From Bacteroidia bacterium (lineage in GTDB: Bacteria > Bacteroidota > Bacteroidia > Bacteroidales > Paludibacteraceae), in NCBI GenBank assembly GCA_009930305.1, contig RZYM01000004.1:62001-126000 (forward strand): a DNA stretch of 64,000 nucleotides. The letters are read 5' to 3'. The translations under genes and the position numbers were made by a program. The notes under the pieces are model-generated. The model was not told the origin of the DNA, did not search any database, and saw nothing but the letters and a program-made list of their open reading frames with translations. Positions 1-8,556 of this stretch are shown here, piece after piece; positions within the stretch are counted from its first letter, which is position 1; every line of letters begins with the position of its first letter.

Positions 1-1
1 G

Positions 2-967
2 GGTAGTAATAATGCATCTTTAGATATGTACAATTATGAAACAGGCGAATACACACAGAATATTTTTCCATCCATTAATCCGGAAGTAGTATTAGGTTTG
101 GGTGATGTATGAAATGATTTGCAGATATATGGTTCTAAAATGTATGCAGTAATAAATGCATCAAATATAATTGAGGTAATGGATGCAGCAACTGCAAAGC
201 ATATAGCTCAAATAGAAATACCAAATTGCCGAAAAATAACATTCTATCAAGGTAAGGCTTATGTTAGTTCATATGCAGGTGTTCTTTTGGAAGATAACAC
301 GCAACTTGGTTATGTTGCTGAAATAGATACAAGTAGTTTTATAGTAAACCGAACAATAAGTGTTGGCTATCAACCGGAAGGAATGGCTGCTGTAGATGGT
401 AAATTGTATGTGGCAAATTCAGGAGGTTATTTATATCCTGTATATGATAATAAATTATCAATAATTGACATCGAAACATTTACAGAAGTATCTTGTGTAG
501 AAGTTGCCGTAAATATGCAAACAGTTCAGGCTGATTCGCGCGGAAATATACTTATAGTTTCGTGGGGCAATTATTATGATGTACAATCTGATTTGATATT
601 ATTTGATACTAAATCTACAAGTATAAAAAAACGCTTTAATATAAGAGCAGGAAGTGTGTGTCTTGTAGGAGATTCTGCATATGTAGGTAATTTCGATTAC
701 CTTACGAATCAGTCAACATATACCTTGGTAAATATAGCTACAGAAGAAGTAGTTCCTGGTAGTTTTATAGCTTCCGGTTATGAGGACATAGTTTTGCGCT
801 CAGTAGCTGTAAATCCTGAAAATCATGATATCTTTTTGATGGATGCTGCCGATTATGTTTCGCCGGGAAGTATATATTGTTTTTCATCAGAAGGAGAATT
901 TAAGTGGAAAAAGACAGCTGGCAATACCCCTGGATACATTGCTTTTAAAAAGAAAACGCAGTTGTAG
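2..967 (+). pseudogene. YncE/DUF5074-like surface beta-propeller protein, 5'-truncated by the window edge and interrupted by an in-frame TGA at 110-112
   Basis: The frame starting at nt 2 reads GSNNASLDMYNYETGEYTQNIFPSINPEVVLGLGDV*NDLQIYGSKMYAVINASNIIEVMD..., continuous family-like sequence on both sides of TGA. Confidence 0.65.
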
Positions 968-1030
968 TATTATGTAAATTAATTTTTGCAATTTGCTTAC
1001 AAGTCTGTAACTTTATCGCTTTAATGATAT

Positions 1031-1654
1031 ATGGCAAAGCAAAAATTTTATACTGTTTGGAAGGGTAGAAATACAGGTGTGTTTTCAGATTGGGATACCT
1101 GTAAAGAGCAGATAAGTGGTTTTGAAGGTGCTCAATACAAATCATTTGAATCTCTTGAGGCTGCAAATCAAGCCTTTAAAGAAAATTATTGGGCAAATAC
1201 TTCAAAATCGAAAACTTCTAAATCCAAATCGGCAAATACTACAACTAATTTTGAAAAGAAGAGTATTGCTGTAGATGCTGCTTGTAGTGGAAATCCCGGA
1301 GATATGGAGTATAGAGGAGTGTACGTAAAAACGGGTGAGGAAATTTTTCATCAAGGTGTTTATAAAGAAGCAACTAACAATATAGGAGAGTTTTTAGCTA
1401 TAGTTCATGGTTTAGCATTACTTAAAAAAAAGAATAGTTCATTGCCATTATATTCCGATAGCGTAACCGCATTGGCTTGGCTTAAAGCAAAAAAATGCAA
1501 AACTAAATTAGAACGAACAAGTATAAATAATAGTTTGTTTGAACGCATTGAGGCTGCAGAAAAATGGCTGCAAGAAAATTCTTATACAACTAAAGTAATG
1601 AAGTGGAAAACTGAAGTTTGGGGCGAAATCCCGGCAGATTTTGGGCGCAAGTGA
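1031..1654 (+). CDS. rnhA: Ribonuclease H1 with N-terminal viroplasmin/RNase H-binding domain
   Basis: N-terminal KFYTVWKGRNTGVFSDWDTCKEQISGF.GAQYKSF motif plus RNase H fold (IAVDAACSGNPG, NNIGEFLAIVHGL, YSDS). Confidence 0.9.
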   Translation: MAKQKFYTVWKGRNTGVFSDWDTCKEQISGFEGAQYKSFESLEAANQAFKENYWANTSKSKTSKSKSANTTTNFEKKSIAVDAACSGNPGDMEYRGVYVKTGEEIFHQGVYKEATNNIGEFLAIVHGLALLKKKNSSLPLYSDSVTALAWLKAKKCKTKLERTSINNSLFERIEAAEKWLQENSYTTKVMKWKTEVWGEIPADFGRK

Positions 1655-2479
1655 TTAATCTAATTTCAAAAAATCGATATTGATGTTTTCGCTTTCTACA
1701 TAGACAATACCGTAATTATTATTTTTGAGCGCGTCGGTAGTCCAGTATTTAATGTTTAATATAGTTTTATCGTTTGTCTCATGAGAGTGACCTGTTATAA
1801 CTGCGTTTACATTATTATCTGCGAATAACTTAAATAATACATTCAATTCTTCTTGTTGATATATACCGTTATTAACTTCTTGAGCTATGAAATTGGTGTG
1901 TGTAACTATGAAGCAGTATCTATATTGATTACGAGTCTTAAGTTGTTCTTTGAGCCACTCTAATTGTATTTTTCCAAGAGTAGCACTACCACTTTCAAGT
2001 ATTATGTATAAATCTTGCGTGTTAGGTGTTTGAACCTTAAAACTATATGTAGAACTCCCAAAATTGTCGAGATATAGTTTCCAATCAAAATACATATCGT
2101 GATTGCCTGCTACAAAATAGCATGGCTTAGCATTAAAATTGTCAAATTGCTCTTTAGCAAATGCAGCAAATTCAGACTTACTATTGTATATGTCTCCATT
2201 AATAACAACAAAACTTGCATCAGAATTGGATGCCATAGAAAAGAATTTAGGCATCATAACTTCATCTGTATGTAGGTGTAAGTCGCTTACAATGATAAAT
2301 GAATAATCATCACTTGTTGTTATGACGTTTGATACTGGATTCTGTTCGTTTTTTTCAATAGAGTCGGCAGTGCGTTTATCTACATCATATGTGGTACGAA
2401 TAAAATCTAATGGATCAAATTCGCATGAGCATAGCGCAAGAGATATTGTAAGTGATATGTATAACTTTATATTTCCCAT
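1655..2479 (-). CDS. Calcineurin-like metallophosphoesterase, lipoprotein
   Basis: SDLHLHTDE, NGDIYNS, AGNHDMY, THTNF and TGHSHE motifs; lipobox-like LALCSC; start probably at the internal MGNIKLY. Confidence 0.85.
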   Translation of the reverse strand: MGNIKLYISLTISLALCSCEFDPLDFIRTTYDVDKRTADSIEKNEQNPVSNVITTSDDYSFIIVSDLHLHTDEVMMPKFFSMASNSDASFVVINGDIYNSKSEFAAFAKEQFDNFNAKPCYFVAGNHDMYFDWKLYLDNFGSSTYSFKVQTPNTQDLYIILESGSATLGKIQLEWLKEQLKTRNQYRYCFIVTHTNFIAQEVNNGIYQQEELNVLFKLFADNNVNAVITGHSHETNDKTILNIKYWTTDALKNNNYGIVYVESENINIDFLKLD

Positions 2480-3150
2480 ATAATACCTCCACGTACCTTG
2501 CAATCAAAATGATTGAATTGAATATTTCCTATTCCGGCAGCTCTACACTGACCTTGTATAAAATAACTTACATTACGAGGATATGCGTACGATAATTTAA
2601 TATCTAACATTATATCGGTACTTCTGCCAAAATATAGATTATCAAAATTCTTTAGACTGATGCGTATATTATAATAATTATCTCGACTCCAAATATAACC
2701 TGCAAAATTGTATAATACATTAAAGTACTCACCATATCCAGTATTAGCAGCGTGATTGTATCTAATCAAGTATCCTAATTCTACATCAAAGTGTTTTGGA
2801 ATATAGCTAACAATAATAGCCCAATCGTGTTCTCTAATTCCGGAATATGTGTGTGGATTAAATAAGTATTTACACGTAAGACGCATAGGAAACTTTGGTA
2901 TATCGAATTGATGTGATGCGTCAGCCAGCAGTGCGTGAAAGTAAGCCGTATGGTTAGGAGCAGTTGTAAGTCCGACACCTAAAGAAAAATTCCAGTTATC
3001 GTATTTGTAAGCACCAATAGCATCAATCTCAACATAAGTATTCTCAATATAGTTATTGCCGACAGTACAATATGCAGACAAACTGCCTTGCGCGTTTATG
3101 TTAAGGCTGTATGTCAATAATGTAAGAATCAGTATAACTAGTTTTTGCAT
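2467..3150 (-). CDS. Putative outer-membrane beta-barrel protein, unknown function
   Basis: Signal peptide (MQKLVILILTLLTYSLNINAQ) and alternating aromatic/beta pattern. Confidence 0.5.
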   Translation of the reverse strand: MQKLVILILTLLTYSLNINAQGSLSAYCTVGNNYIENTYVEIDAIGAYKYDNWNFSLGVGLTTAPNHTAYFHALLADASHQFDIPKFPMRLTCKYLFNPHTYSGIREHDWAIIVSYIPKHFDVELGYLIRYNHAANTGYGEYFNVLYNFAGYIWSRDNYYNIRISLKNFDNLYFGRSTDIMLDIKLSYAYPRNVSYFIQGQCRAAGIGNIQFNHFDCKVRGGIIWEI

Positions 3151-4043
3151 ATATCTTCTATATGGTTGATTATTAATTGATAATCATCAGGTGTAAACCA
3201 TTTTATAGATTCGTCACGCTTAAACCATGTAAGTTGTTTTTTAGCATAGTGGCGTGAATTTCGCTTAATTAGTTCAATAACCTTTTCTTTCGATTCTATT
3301 TCGCCATCCCGGTATGCAAACCACTCTTTATATCCAACTGTATTAAGAGCATTGAGTTGTTTTTGTGGATAAACATCCGCAGCTTCTGCTTCCAGACCTT
3401 CTGCTATCATGGCATTTACTCTAAGGTTTATCCTATTGTATAAGTCTTCAGTGGGGCGAGTAATGCCTATTTTAATTATGTTAAAATCACGTTTCTTCCT
3501 TGATGCGGTAAGAATTTCAGAATAGGGACGCCCGGTAAGCAAACATACTTCTACTGCATGAATTACTCTGCGATAGTTTTTTAAATCGACGCGTTGGTAA
3601 TGTTCAGGATCAAGCAATTTAAGCATAGCTTGCAAGCTTTCAATACCTTCTTTTTCGTATATTCTATTTAGATTTTCTCTTACTTCAGGATCTGAATTAG
3701 GAATATCGTCCATGCCATTACAAACAGCGTCAATATACATCATTGAGCCACCAACCATTAGCGCAAAATCAGACTTTTTAAATAATTCAGGAAGCAAATT
3801 AATTACATCGATCTCATATTGCCCTGCGCTATAAGTTTCATCAAGTTCCTTTGTTTCTATGAAAAAATGCTGCGCCAAATTTTGTTCTTTAAACGTTGGT
3901 GCAGCTGTTCCTATTTTAAGCCCTTTATATATTTGTCGTGAGTCAGCGGAAATTACCGGTATAGAAAAGTGTTGGGCAATCTTTATTCCCAATGCTGTTT
4001 TCCCTACACCTGTGGGGCCAAGCAACACTAGCAATGTTTTCAT
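3138..4043 (-). CDS. miaA: tRNA dimethylallyltransferase
   Basis: LLGPTGVGKTALGIKIA, ISADSRQIYKGLKIGTAAP, NTVGYKEWFAY. Confidence 0.96.
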   Translation of the reverse strand: MKTLLVLLGPTGVGKTALGIKIAQHFSIPVISADSRQIYKGLKIGTAAPTFKEQNLAQHFFIETKELDETYSAGQYEIDVINLLPELFKKSDFALMVGGSMMYIDAVCNGMDDIPNSDPEVRENLNRIYEKEGIESLQAMLKLLDPEHYQRVDLKNYRRVIHAVEVCLLTGRPYSEILTASRKKRDFNIIKIGITRPTEDLYNRINLRVNAMIAEGLEAEAADVYPQKQLNALNTVGYKEWFAYRDGEIESKEKVIELIKRNSRHYAKKQLTWFKRDESIKWFTPDDYQLIINHIEDICKN

Positions 4044-4603
4044 TTTAGGGCATCAAAGTCTTCGTCAAAATTCATGTCACTAAAACTATCTTCGTCTAAC
4101 TCTTCTATATCAAAATGCTCGTCTCCATAAAAATTCTCATCAATAGAACCAGCGTCTGTAGATGAAATAGGTTTTTTTGTATCATCAAAGTTTGGGAGAG
4201 CATATTGTTCAGGTGGATTACCGGTTGATGCGGTGCAAGCTGCGATTTCCAAATCTTTTCCGGGAATAATCTCTTTGAGTTGCATAAAGAAAGCTCTGTC
4301 TGATAAATAATCAAAAACGTATAGCAATTTTTGTTCTTCTTCTGAAACGAATTCGCTAATTACCGTTTCGTCCATTACGTAATTGTCTACGTCTGCACTT
4401 GTGTCCATTTCAACCAAAGTAATTTCTTGCTGTTTTTCCCAATCGTCATTACATATAAAGAATGATGTGATAACATCTTTTGCATATCCTACAGAATCTA
4501 AGATTGCATTATGTAACTCAGAAAATTTAGCTTCGGAATCAATGCTTATCTCGCGCATGAATCCGTCAACTTCGTCAGAAATAAGTATAAATTTGTAAAT
4601 CAT
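4040..4603 (-). CDS. PRiA4_ORF3-family protein
   Basis: N-terminal YKFILISDEVDGFMREISIDSEAKFSELHNAILDSVGY pattern; acidic C-terminus. Confidence 0.7.
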   Translation of the reverse strand: MIYKFILISDEVDGFMREISIDSEAKFSELHNAILDSVGYAKDVITSFFICNDDWEKQQEITLVEMDTSADVDNYVMDETVISEFVSEEEQKLLYVFDYLSDRAFFMQLKEIIPGKDLEIAACTASTGNPPEQYALPNFDDTKKPISSTDAGSIDENFYGDEHFDIEELDEDSFSDMNFDEDFDALK

Positions 4604-4609
4604 ACAGAA

Positions 4610-5974
4610 TTATGCATTAAGTTTACGTTCAATTTCTTCTATGCTATAGCGAAAACTCTTGTCGGTGTCAATAAGGTCTTTAACCGTTTTGCATGCATGT
4701 AAAACAGTTGCGTGATTCCTTTTTCCGATAACATTGCCTATTGATGTAAGCGAGTCTTTTGTCATTTGTTTTGCAAAATACATAGCTATTTGACGCGCTT
4801 GAACAACTTCTCTTTTGCGTGATTCAGATATCAAACTATTTACAGGAATTTGGAAGTAGTTGCATACCATATCGCGTATGGATTGAACTGTAATCTGTTT
4901 ATCTGATATAGGTACCAATGTCCCAACAACCTTCTTAGCCAAGTCAATATTGATGGTTTTTTGATTCATGGTAGATTGAGCTATAAGAGAGATGATTGTT
5001 CCTTCTAAATTTCTAATATTATCAGTTACATTTTCTGCTATGTAAGTAATAACATTTTCAGGGATTTTTAATCCATCAGCTTCAACTTTTGCTTTTAGTA
5101 TTGCTTTACGTGTTTCAAAGTCAGGAGCTTCAACCTCTGCTGTAAGACCCCATTTAAAACGAGTCAGCAAGCGGTCCTCCAATCCTTCTAACTCAGCCGG
5201 TTTCTTATCACAAGTCAGAATCAATTGCTTACCTGATTGATGTAAATGATTAAATATATGGAAAAAAGTATTTTGGGTACTCGTTTTCTTGCCTTCTCCA
5301 AATTCGTGAATATCATCAATTATAAGCATATCAACCATTTGGTAAAAATTCAAAAAATCATTTACTTGGTTGTTACGTGATGCTTCGGTATATTGCAATT
5401 GGAATAGGTTTGCAGATACATACAAAACTTTCTTCTGAGGATGCAATTCCTTTGTTTTAAGACCGATTGCATTAGCCAAGTGAGTTTTACCTACACCTGA
5501 TTTCCCGTAAATCAGAAGAGGATTAAATACAGCCTTACCAGGTTGACTTGCAATGTTAATGCCTGCAGTACGAGGTAACTTATTGCAATCCCCCTCAATA
5601 AAATTACCAAAGTTGTTATTGTAATTAAGTTGAGAATCAAACTCAGAAATACCTACACGTTTGCGTTCTGCATTTTGGTTGCTACATGGGATATCTGTAG
5701 AACCTCCACGTTTATTATCCTTATCCAGAATAACTCTATAGAACAATTTTGTATTAGACCCAAAAACTCTGAATATTGTTGAGCGCATTAGGTCTGCATA
5801 TTTTTCTTCCAAGTATTCGCGAAAGAAATGGCTTGGCACTTGTATAGTAAACGAATCGTTCACTAATTGTAGTGGAACGATAGGCTCAAACCAAGTTTTA
5901 TAACCGACCTCTCCAACGTTGTCCTTAATTACTTCAAGACATTGGCCCCATAATTGTGAAAAATCAGCGCTCAT
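4610..5974 (-). CDS. dnaA: Chromosomal replication initiator protein DnaA
   Basis: FNPLLIYGKSGVGKTHLANAIG, LIIDDIHEF, C-terminal DnaA-box-binding GKRNHATVLHACKTV. Confidence 0.98.
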   Translation of the reverse strand: MSADFSQLWGQCLEVIKDNVGEVGYKTWFEPIVPLQLVNDSFTIQVPSHFFREYLEEKYADLMRSTIFRVFGSNTKLFYRVILDKDNKRGGSTDIPCSNQNAERKRVGISEFDSQLNYNNNFGNFIEGDCNKLPRTAGINIASQPGKAVFNPLLIYGKSGVGKTHLANAIGLKTKELHPQKKVLYVSANLFQLQYTEASRNNQVNDFLNFYQMVDMLIIDDIHEFGEGKKTSTQNTFFHIFNHLHQSGKQLILTCDKKPAELEGLEDRLLTRFKWGLTAEVEAPDFETRKAILKAKVEADGLKIPENVITYIAENVTDNIRNLEGTIISLIAQSTMNQKTINIDLAKKVVGTLVPISDKQITVQSIRDMVCNYFQIPVNSLISESRKREVVQARQIAMYFAKQMTKDSLTSIGNVIGKRNHATVLHACKTVKDLIDTDKSFRYSIEEIERKLNA

Positions 5975-6210
5975 TTTTGTGTAATTATTTTAATAATTCG
6001 TATTTCATTGTCTGACAAATGTCGTTTTTTATTTTTTGAAAAAAAAATGTGTTTTTTTTTGTTTATCTCAAAATAATTGCAATGTTTTGTGCCTTAGGTA
6101 ATTATATTAATATGCTGATACACAGCTTATTATAAACTATAATTTGATAAAACTATTGACAACCAACTAATTAGCTGTATACTTATTGATTTCAAAAAAA
6201 TGAGGTAAAA

Positions 6211-6245
6211 ATAGGGAAATCGTTATGTCTCAACGGTTTCCCTAT
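6211..6245 (-). terminator. Hairpin terminator downstream of the amidase-MCE operon
   Basis: ATAGGGAAA-t-CGTT / AACG-g-TTTCCCTAT, followed on the minus strand by TTTTTA. Confidence 0.7.
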
Positions 6246-6286
6246 TAATGTTAAAACAATGTTAATTTATTAATTTTCTTTTTCTC

Positions 6287-7207
6287 TTACTTTTTGTTTT
6301 TGTCTTTACTTCCAAAAACAGAAAAATGTACATAACGTTTAGGGTTTGCCTTTAAATCTATAAGTAATTGATTAGCACTATTTGCTGTTGAATCTATGTG
6401 TAAATACAATTGTTTGTCGTTCAATAGTAATCCTAGAGTATTATCCTTGCTCTTAAATTTGTCTGATGCGAACTGCAAATTAGCTAATGTAGCATTAACC
6501 TTGTTAATAGTTGCTTTTAAGTCCATATCTGAAATTTCGGTACTGATTTTAGATAATTTGGAAGTTGTTGTTTTAACATCAGTCATTATGGTAGGTACAT
6601 CATTACTCATAATATTATTGAGTTTAACCGATGCAAGTTTTAATTCTTTTGTAGCTTCCTCTGCATTTGCCAAAGTCTTGCGTATGTTTTCATCTTCAGC
6701 AATTTTGCGTATAGCTAATATTGTTGAATCTAGTTGTGGAACCAATCTTTCTATTGGCGGCATAAGCGATTTTACAATCTCTGCAATCATACCTTCAACA
6801 ACTTCGCCTTGCAAAGTGTCGCCTGTTTGACATATCTCAGTGCTATTTCCCAACTTTAATTGTATGGCTTTGTCTCCCATTAATCCTGTTTCATAAACTT
6901 GTGCAATCGTCCCTTTGGGAACTACAAGATGCTTGTCAACAGTTATTTCCAATGTTATTGGAGCTTCCTTTGTATAATCAAAATATATATCGCTAACATG
7001 ACCTATCTTATATCCGTTTATGAGGACATGTGTGGTTTTTACAATTCCGTCAACTCTATCATATTGTACATAGAAATAGGTATTAGGTTTAAAAATGTTG
7101 ATGCCTTTTAAGTAATTGATCCCAAAATATAGCATTCCTATTGCAATAACAACTGCAATACCTATTTTTGTTTCCCGTGTTAAAAACTTCTTTTTTTTCT
7201 CGTCCAT
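6287..7207 (-). CDS. MlaD/MCE family lipid-transport protein
   Basis: N-terminal TM then MCE domain (YVQYDRVDGIVKTTHVLINGYKIGHVSDIYFD, GTIAQVYETGLMGDKAIQL). Confidence 0.88.
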   Translation of the reverse strand: MDEKKKKFLTRETKIGIAVVIAIGMLYFGINYLKGINIFKPNTYFYVQYDRVDGIVKTTHVLINGYKIGHVSDIYFDYTKEAPITLEITVDKHLVVPKGTIAQVYETGLMGDKAIQLKLGNSTEICQTGDTLQGEVVEGMIAEIVKSLMPPIERLVPQLDSTILAIRKIAEDENIRKTLANAEEATKELKLASVKLNNIMSNDVPTIMTDVKTTTSKLSKISTEISDMDLKATINKVNATLANLQFASDKFKSKDNTLGLLLNDKQLYLHIDSTANSANQLLIDLKANPKRYVHFSVFGSKDKNKK

Positions 7208-7214
7208 AATGATA

Positions 7215-8390
7215 TTATTTGGATTGTGTTTGTGTTTGATATTCTATTATTGCATCTTTAGTAGGTATCTTAACTCCTTTTTTATATGCAATAATAAATG
7301 CGTCAGGAAATTCTTTGATTACATTTCTACGTAGTTCAAACATTTCGTCTAAGTCGGTCGATTTTCCTACTATATATTTATATAGATTGCCTTCTTTTTT
7401 CGTTTCGGTTATTTTGATGCCTTTAAAAATAGCGTCATTCAATTTGTAATTGTTTTTAGAAGATAAAATTTGAACCATAAAAACAATATCTTCAGATTTG
7501 TTATTGTCAACTTTTGGGGTTGGTGCTGTTTCTGTAGTTTTTTCTTCTTCTATTTGTTTCACAACAATGGTATCTTTAACAACAGGCTCAAGAATCTCAT
7601 GAGCAGTTGGAGTATTTATACCGGTTCCGTTTTTCTTTTCCAAGTCGTGTTTATATGCTATAATTGCCCTATATAATGCGTTGGCCATTGCGATTTGATT
7701 TTTATTTTCATTTAGAGATTTTTCTTCTTCTCTATTTGAAATAAATCCCAATTCGACCAAAATTGATGGCATTGTGGTGGCTCTTAAAACTAGAAAACCG
7801 GCTTGACGAACACCTCTGTCTATTCTTTGACTCGCATTAACCAATCTTGTTTGAACCATATCTGCACAAGTGATACTTCTGTCCATATATTGGTCTTTCA
7901 TAAATTCAAACATAATGTACGAATCAGTTGAATTAGGATCGAAACCTTGATAATTTTTTTCATAATCGTCCTCTAACAAGATAACAGAGTTCTCTAGCAT
8001 TGCAACCTCCATGTTTTCTTTAGTACGAGATACACCTAAAGTAAATGTTTCAACCCCATTAGCACTTCTATTTTTTGCTGAATTGGTATGAATAGAAACA
8101 AATAAATCGGCTTTTGCGCGATTTGCAATTCTGGCTCTTTCATTTAAATCAACAAAAACATCATTATCTCTTGTGTATATAACTTTTATTTCAGGATTCT
8201 TTTCTTTAAGCATGTCTCCAAGTAGTAGAGAATGTCGTAAGTTGATGTTTTTTTCTTTTGAAAAGGATCCTATGGCACCTGCATCATGCCCACCATGTCC
8301 GGCATCAATGACTATTGTAAATGGCGCTGCATTGATAGAACCAAACAAGCAGAGTGCAAGTGAAATTGTAATTATGTGTTTTAATGACAT
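7215..8390 (-). CDS. N-acetylmuramoyl-L-alanine amidase (Amidase_3) with C-terminal SPOR-like region
   Basis: VIDAGHGGHDAGAIGSFSKEKNINL, SIHTNS, VELGFISNREEE; start moved to MSLKHIIT because the promoter-like element at 8412-8419 lies inside the longer ORF. Confidence 0.92.
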   Translation of the reverse strand: MSLKHIITISLALCLFGSINAAPFTIVIDAGHGGHDAGAIGSFSKEKNINLRHSLLLGDMLKEKNPEIKVIYTRDNDVFVDLNERARIANRAKADLFVSIHTNSAKNRSANGVETFTLGVSRTKENMEVAMLENSVILLEDDYEKNYQGFDPNSTDSYIMFEFMKDQYMDRSITCADMVQTRLVNASQRIDRGVRQAGFLVLRATTMPSILVELGFISNREEEKSLNENKNQIAMANALYRAIIAYKHDLEKKNGTGINTPTAHEILEPVVKDTIVVKQIEEEKTTETAPTPKVDNNKSEDIVFMVQILSSKNNYKLNDAIFKGIKITETKKEGNLYKYIVGKSTDLDEMFELRRNVIKEFPDAFIIAYKKGVKIPTKDAIIEYQTQTQSK

Positions 8391-8411
8391 CGTTTTGATA
8401 TGTTTTATGCA

Positions 8412-8419
8412 CAAAAGTA
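8412..8419 (-). promoter_or_regulatory. Bacteroidota -7 element (TACTTTTG) for the amidase gene
   Basis: Exact TAnnTTTG match 22 nt upstream of ATG at 8390. Confidence 0.5.
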
Positions 8420-8556
8420 GTGATTTTTTTACTAATGAGGCTTGATGTATGAGCAAATATGTAGCAAAAAATATTAAAAAATCAGATACGTCTTTATGTT
8501 ACCCTTAAAATGTGTAACTTTGCAGTTTGTTTATATACACTATTCTATAAGACTCT

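Noticed and set aside
1-967. Alternative genetic code (TGA = Gly) from the in-frame TGA
   Set aside because: TGA terminates other intact genes such as rnhA, so a local mutation or error is more likely.
1031-1200. Viroplasmin domain as viral origin
   Set aside because: It is the normal N-terminal hybrid-binding domain of many bacterial and eukaryotic RNase H1 enzymes.
4040-4603. PRiA4_ORF3 / 'IS1096 passenger' family as a mobile element
   Set aside because: The family name is historical. No transposase, inverted repeats or target duplication are visible, and the gene is embedded in a housekeeping operon.
5975-6210. AT-rich gap upstream of dnaA as oriC
   Set aside because: No convincing cluster of TTATCCACA-like boxes by eye; only a weak TGATACACA. 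Needs GC-skew and a box search.
8173-8445. Antisense ORFs in the track (e.g. this one and many of 60-130 aa opposite large genes)
   Set aside because: Shadow ORFs of confidently identified genes with no domain or signal support.
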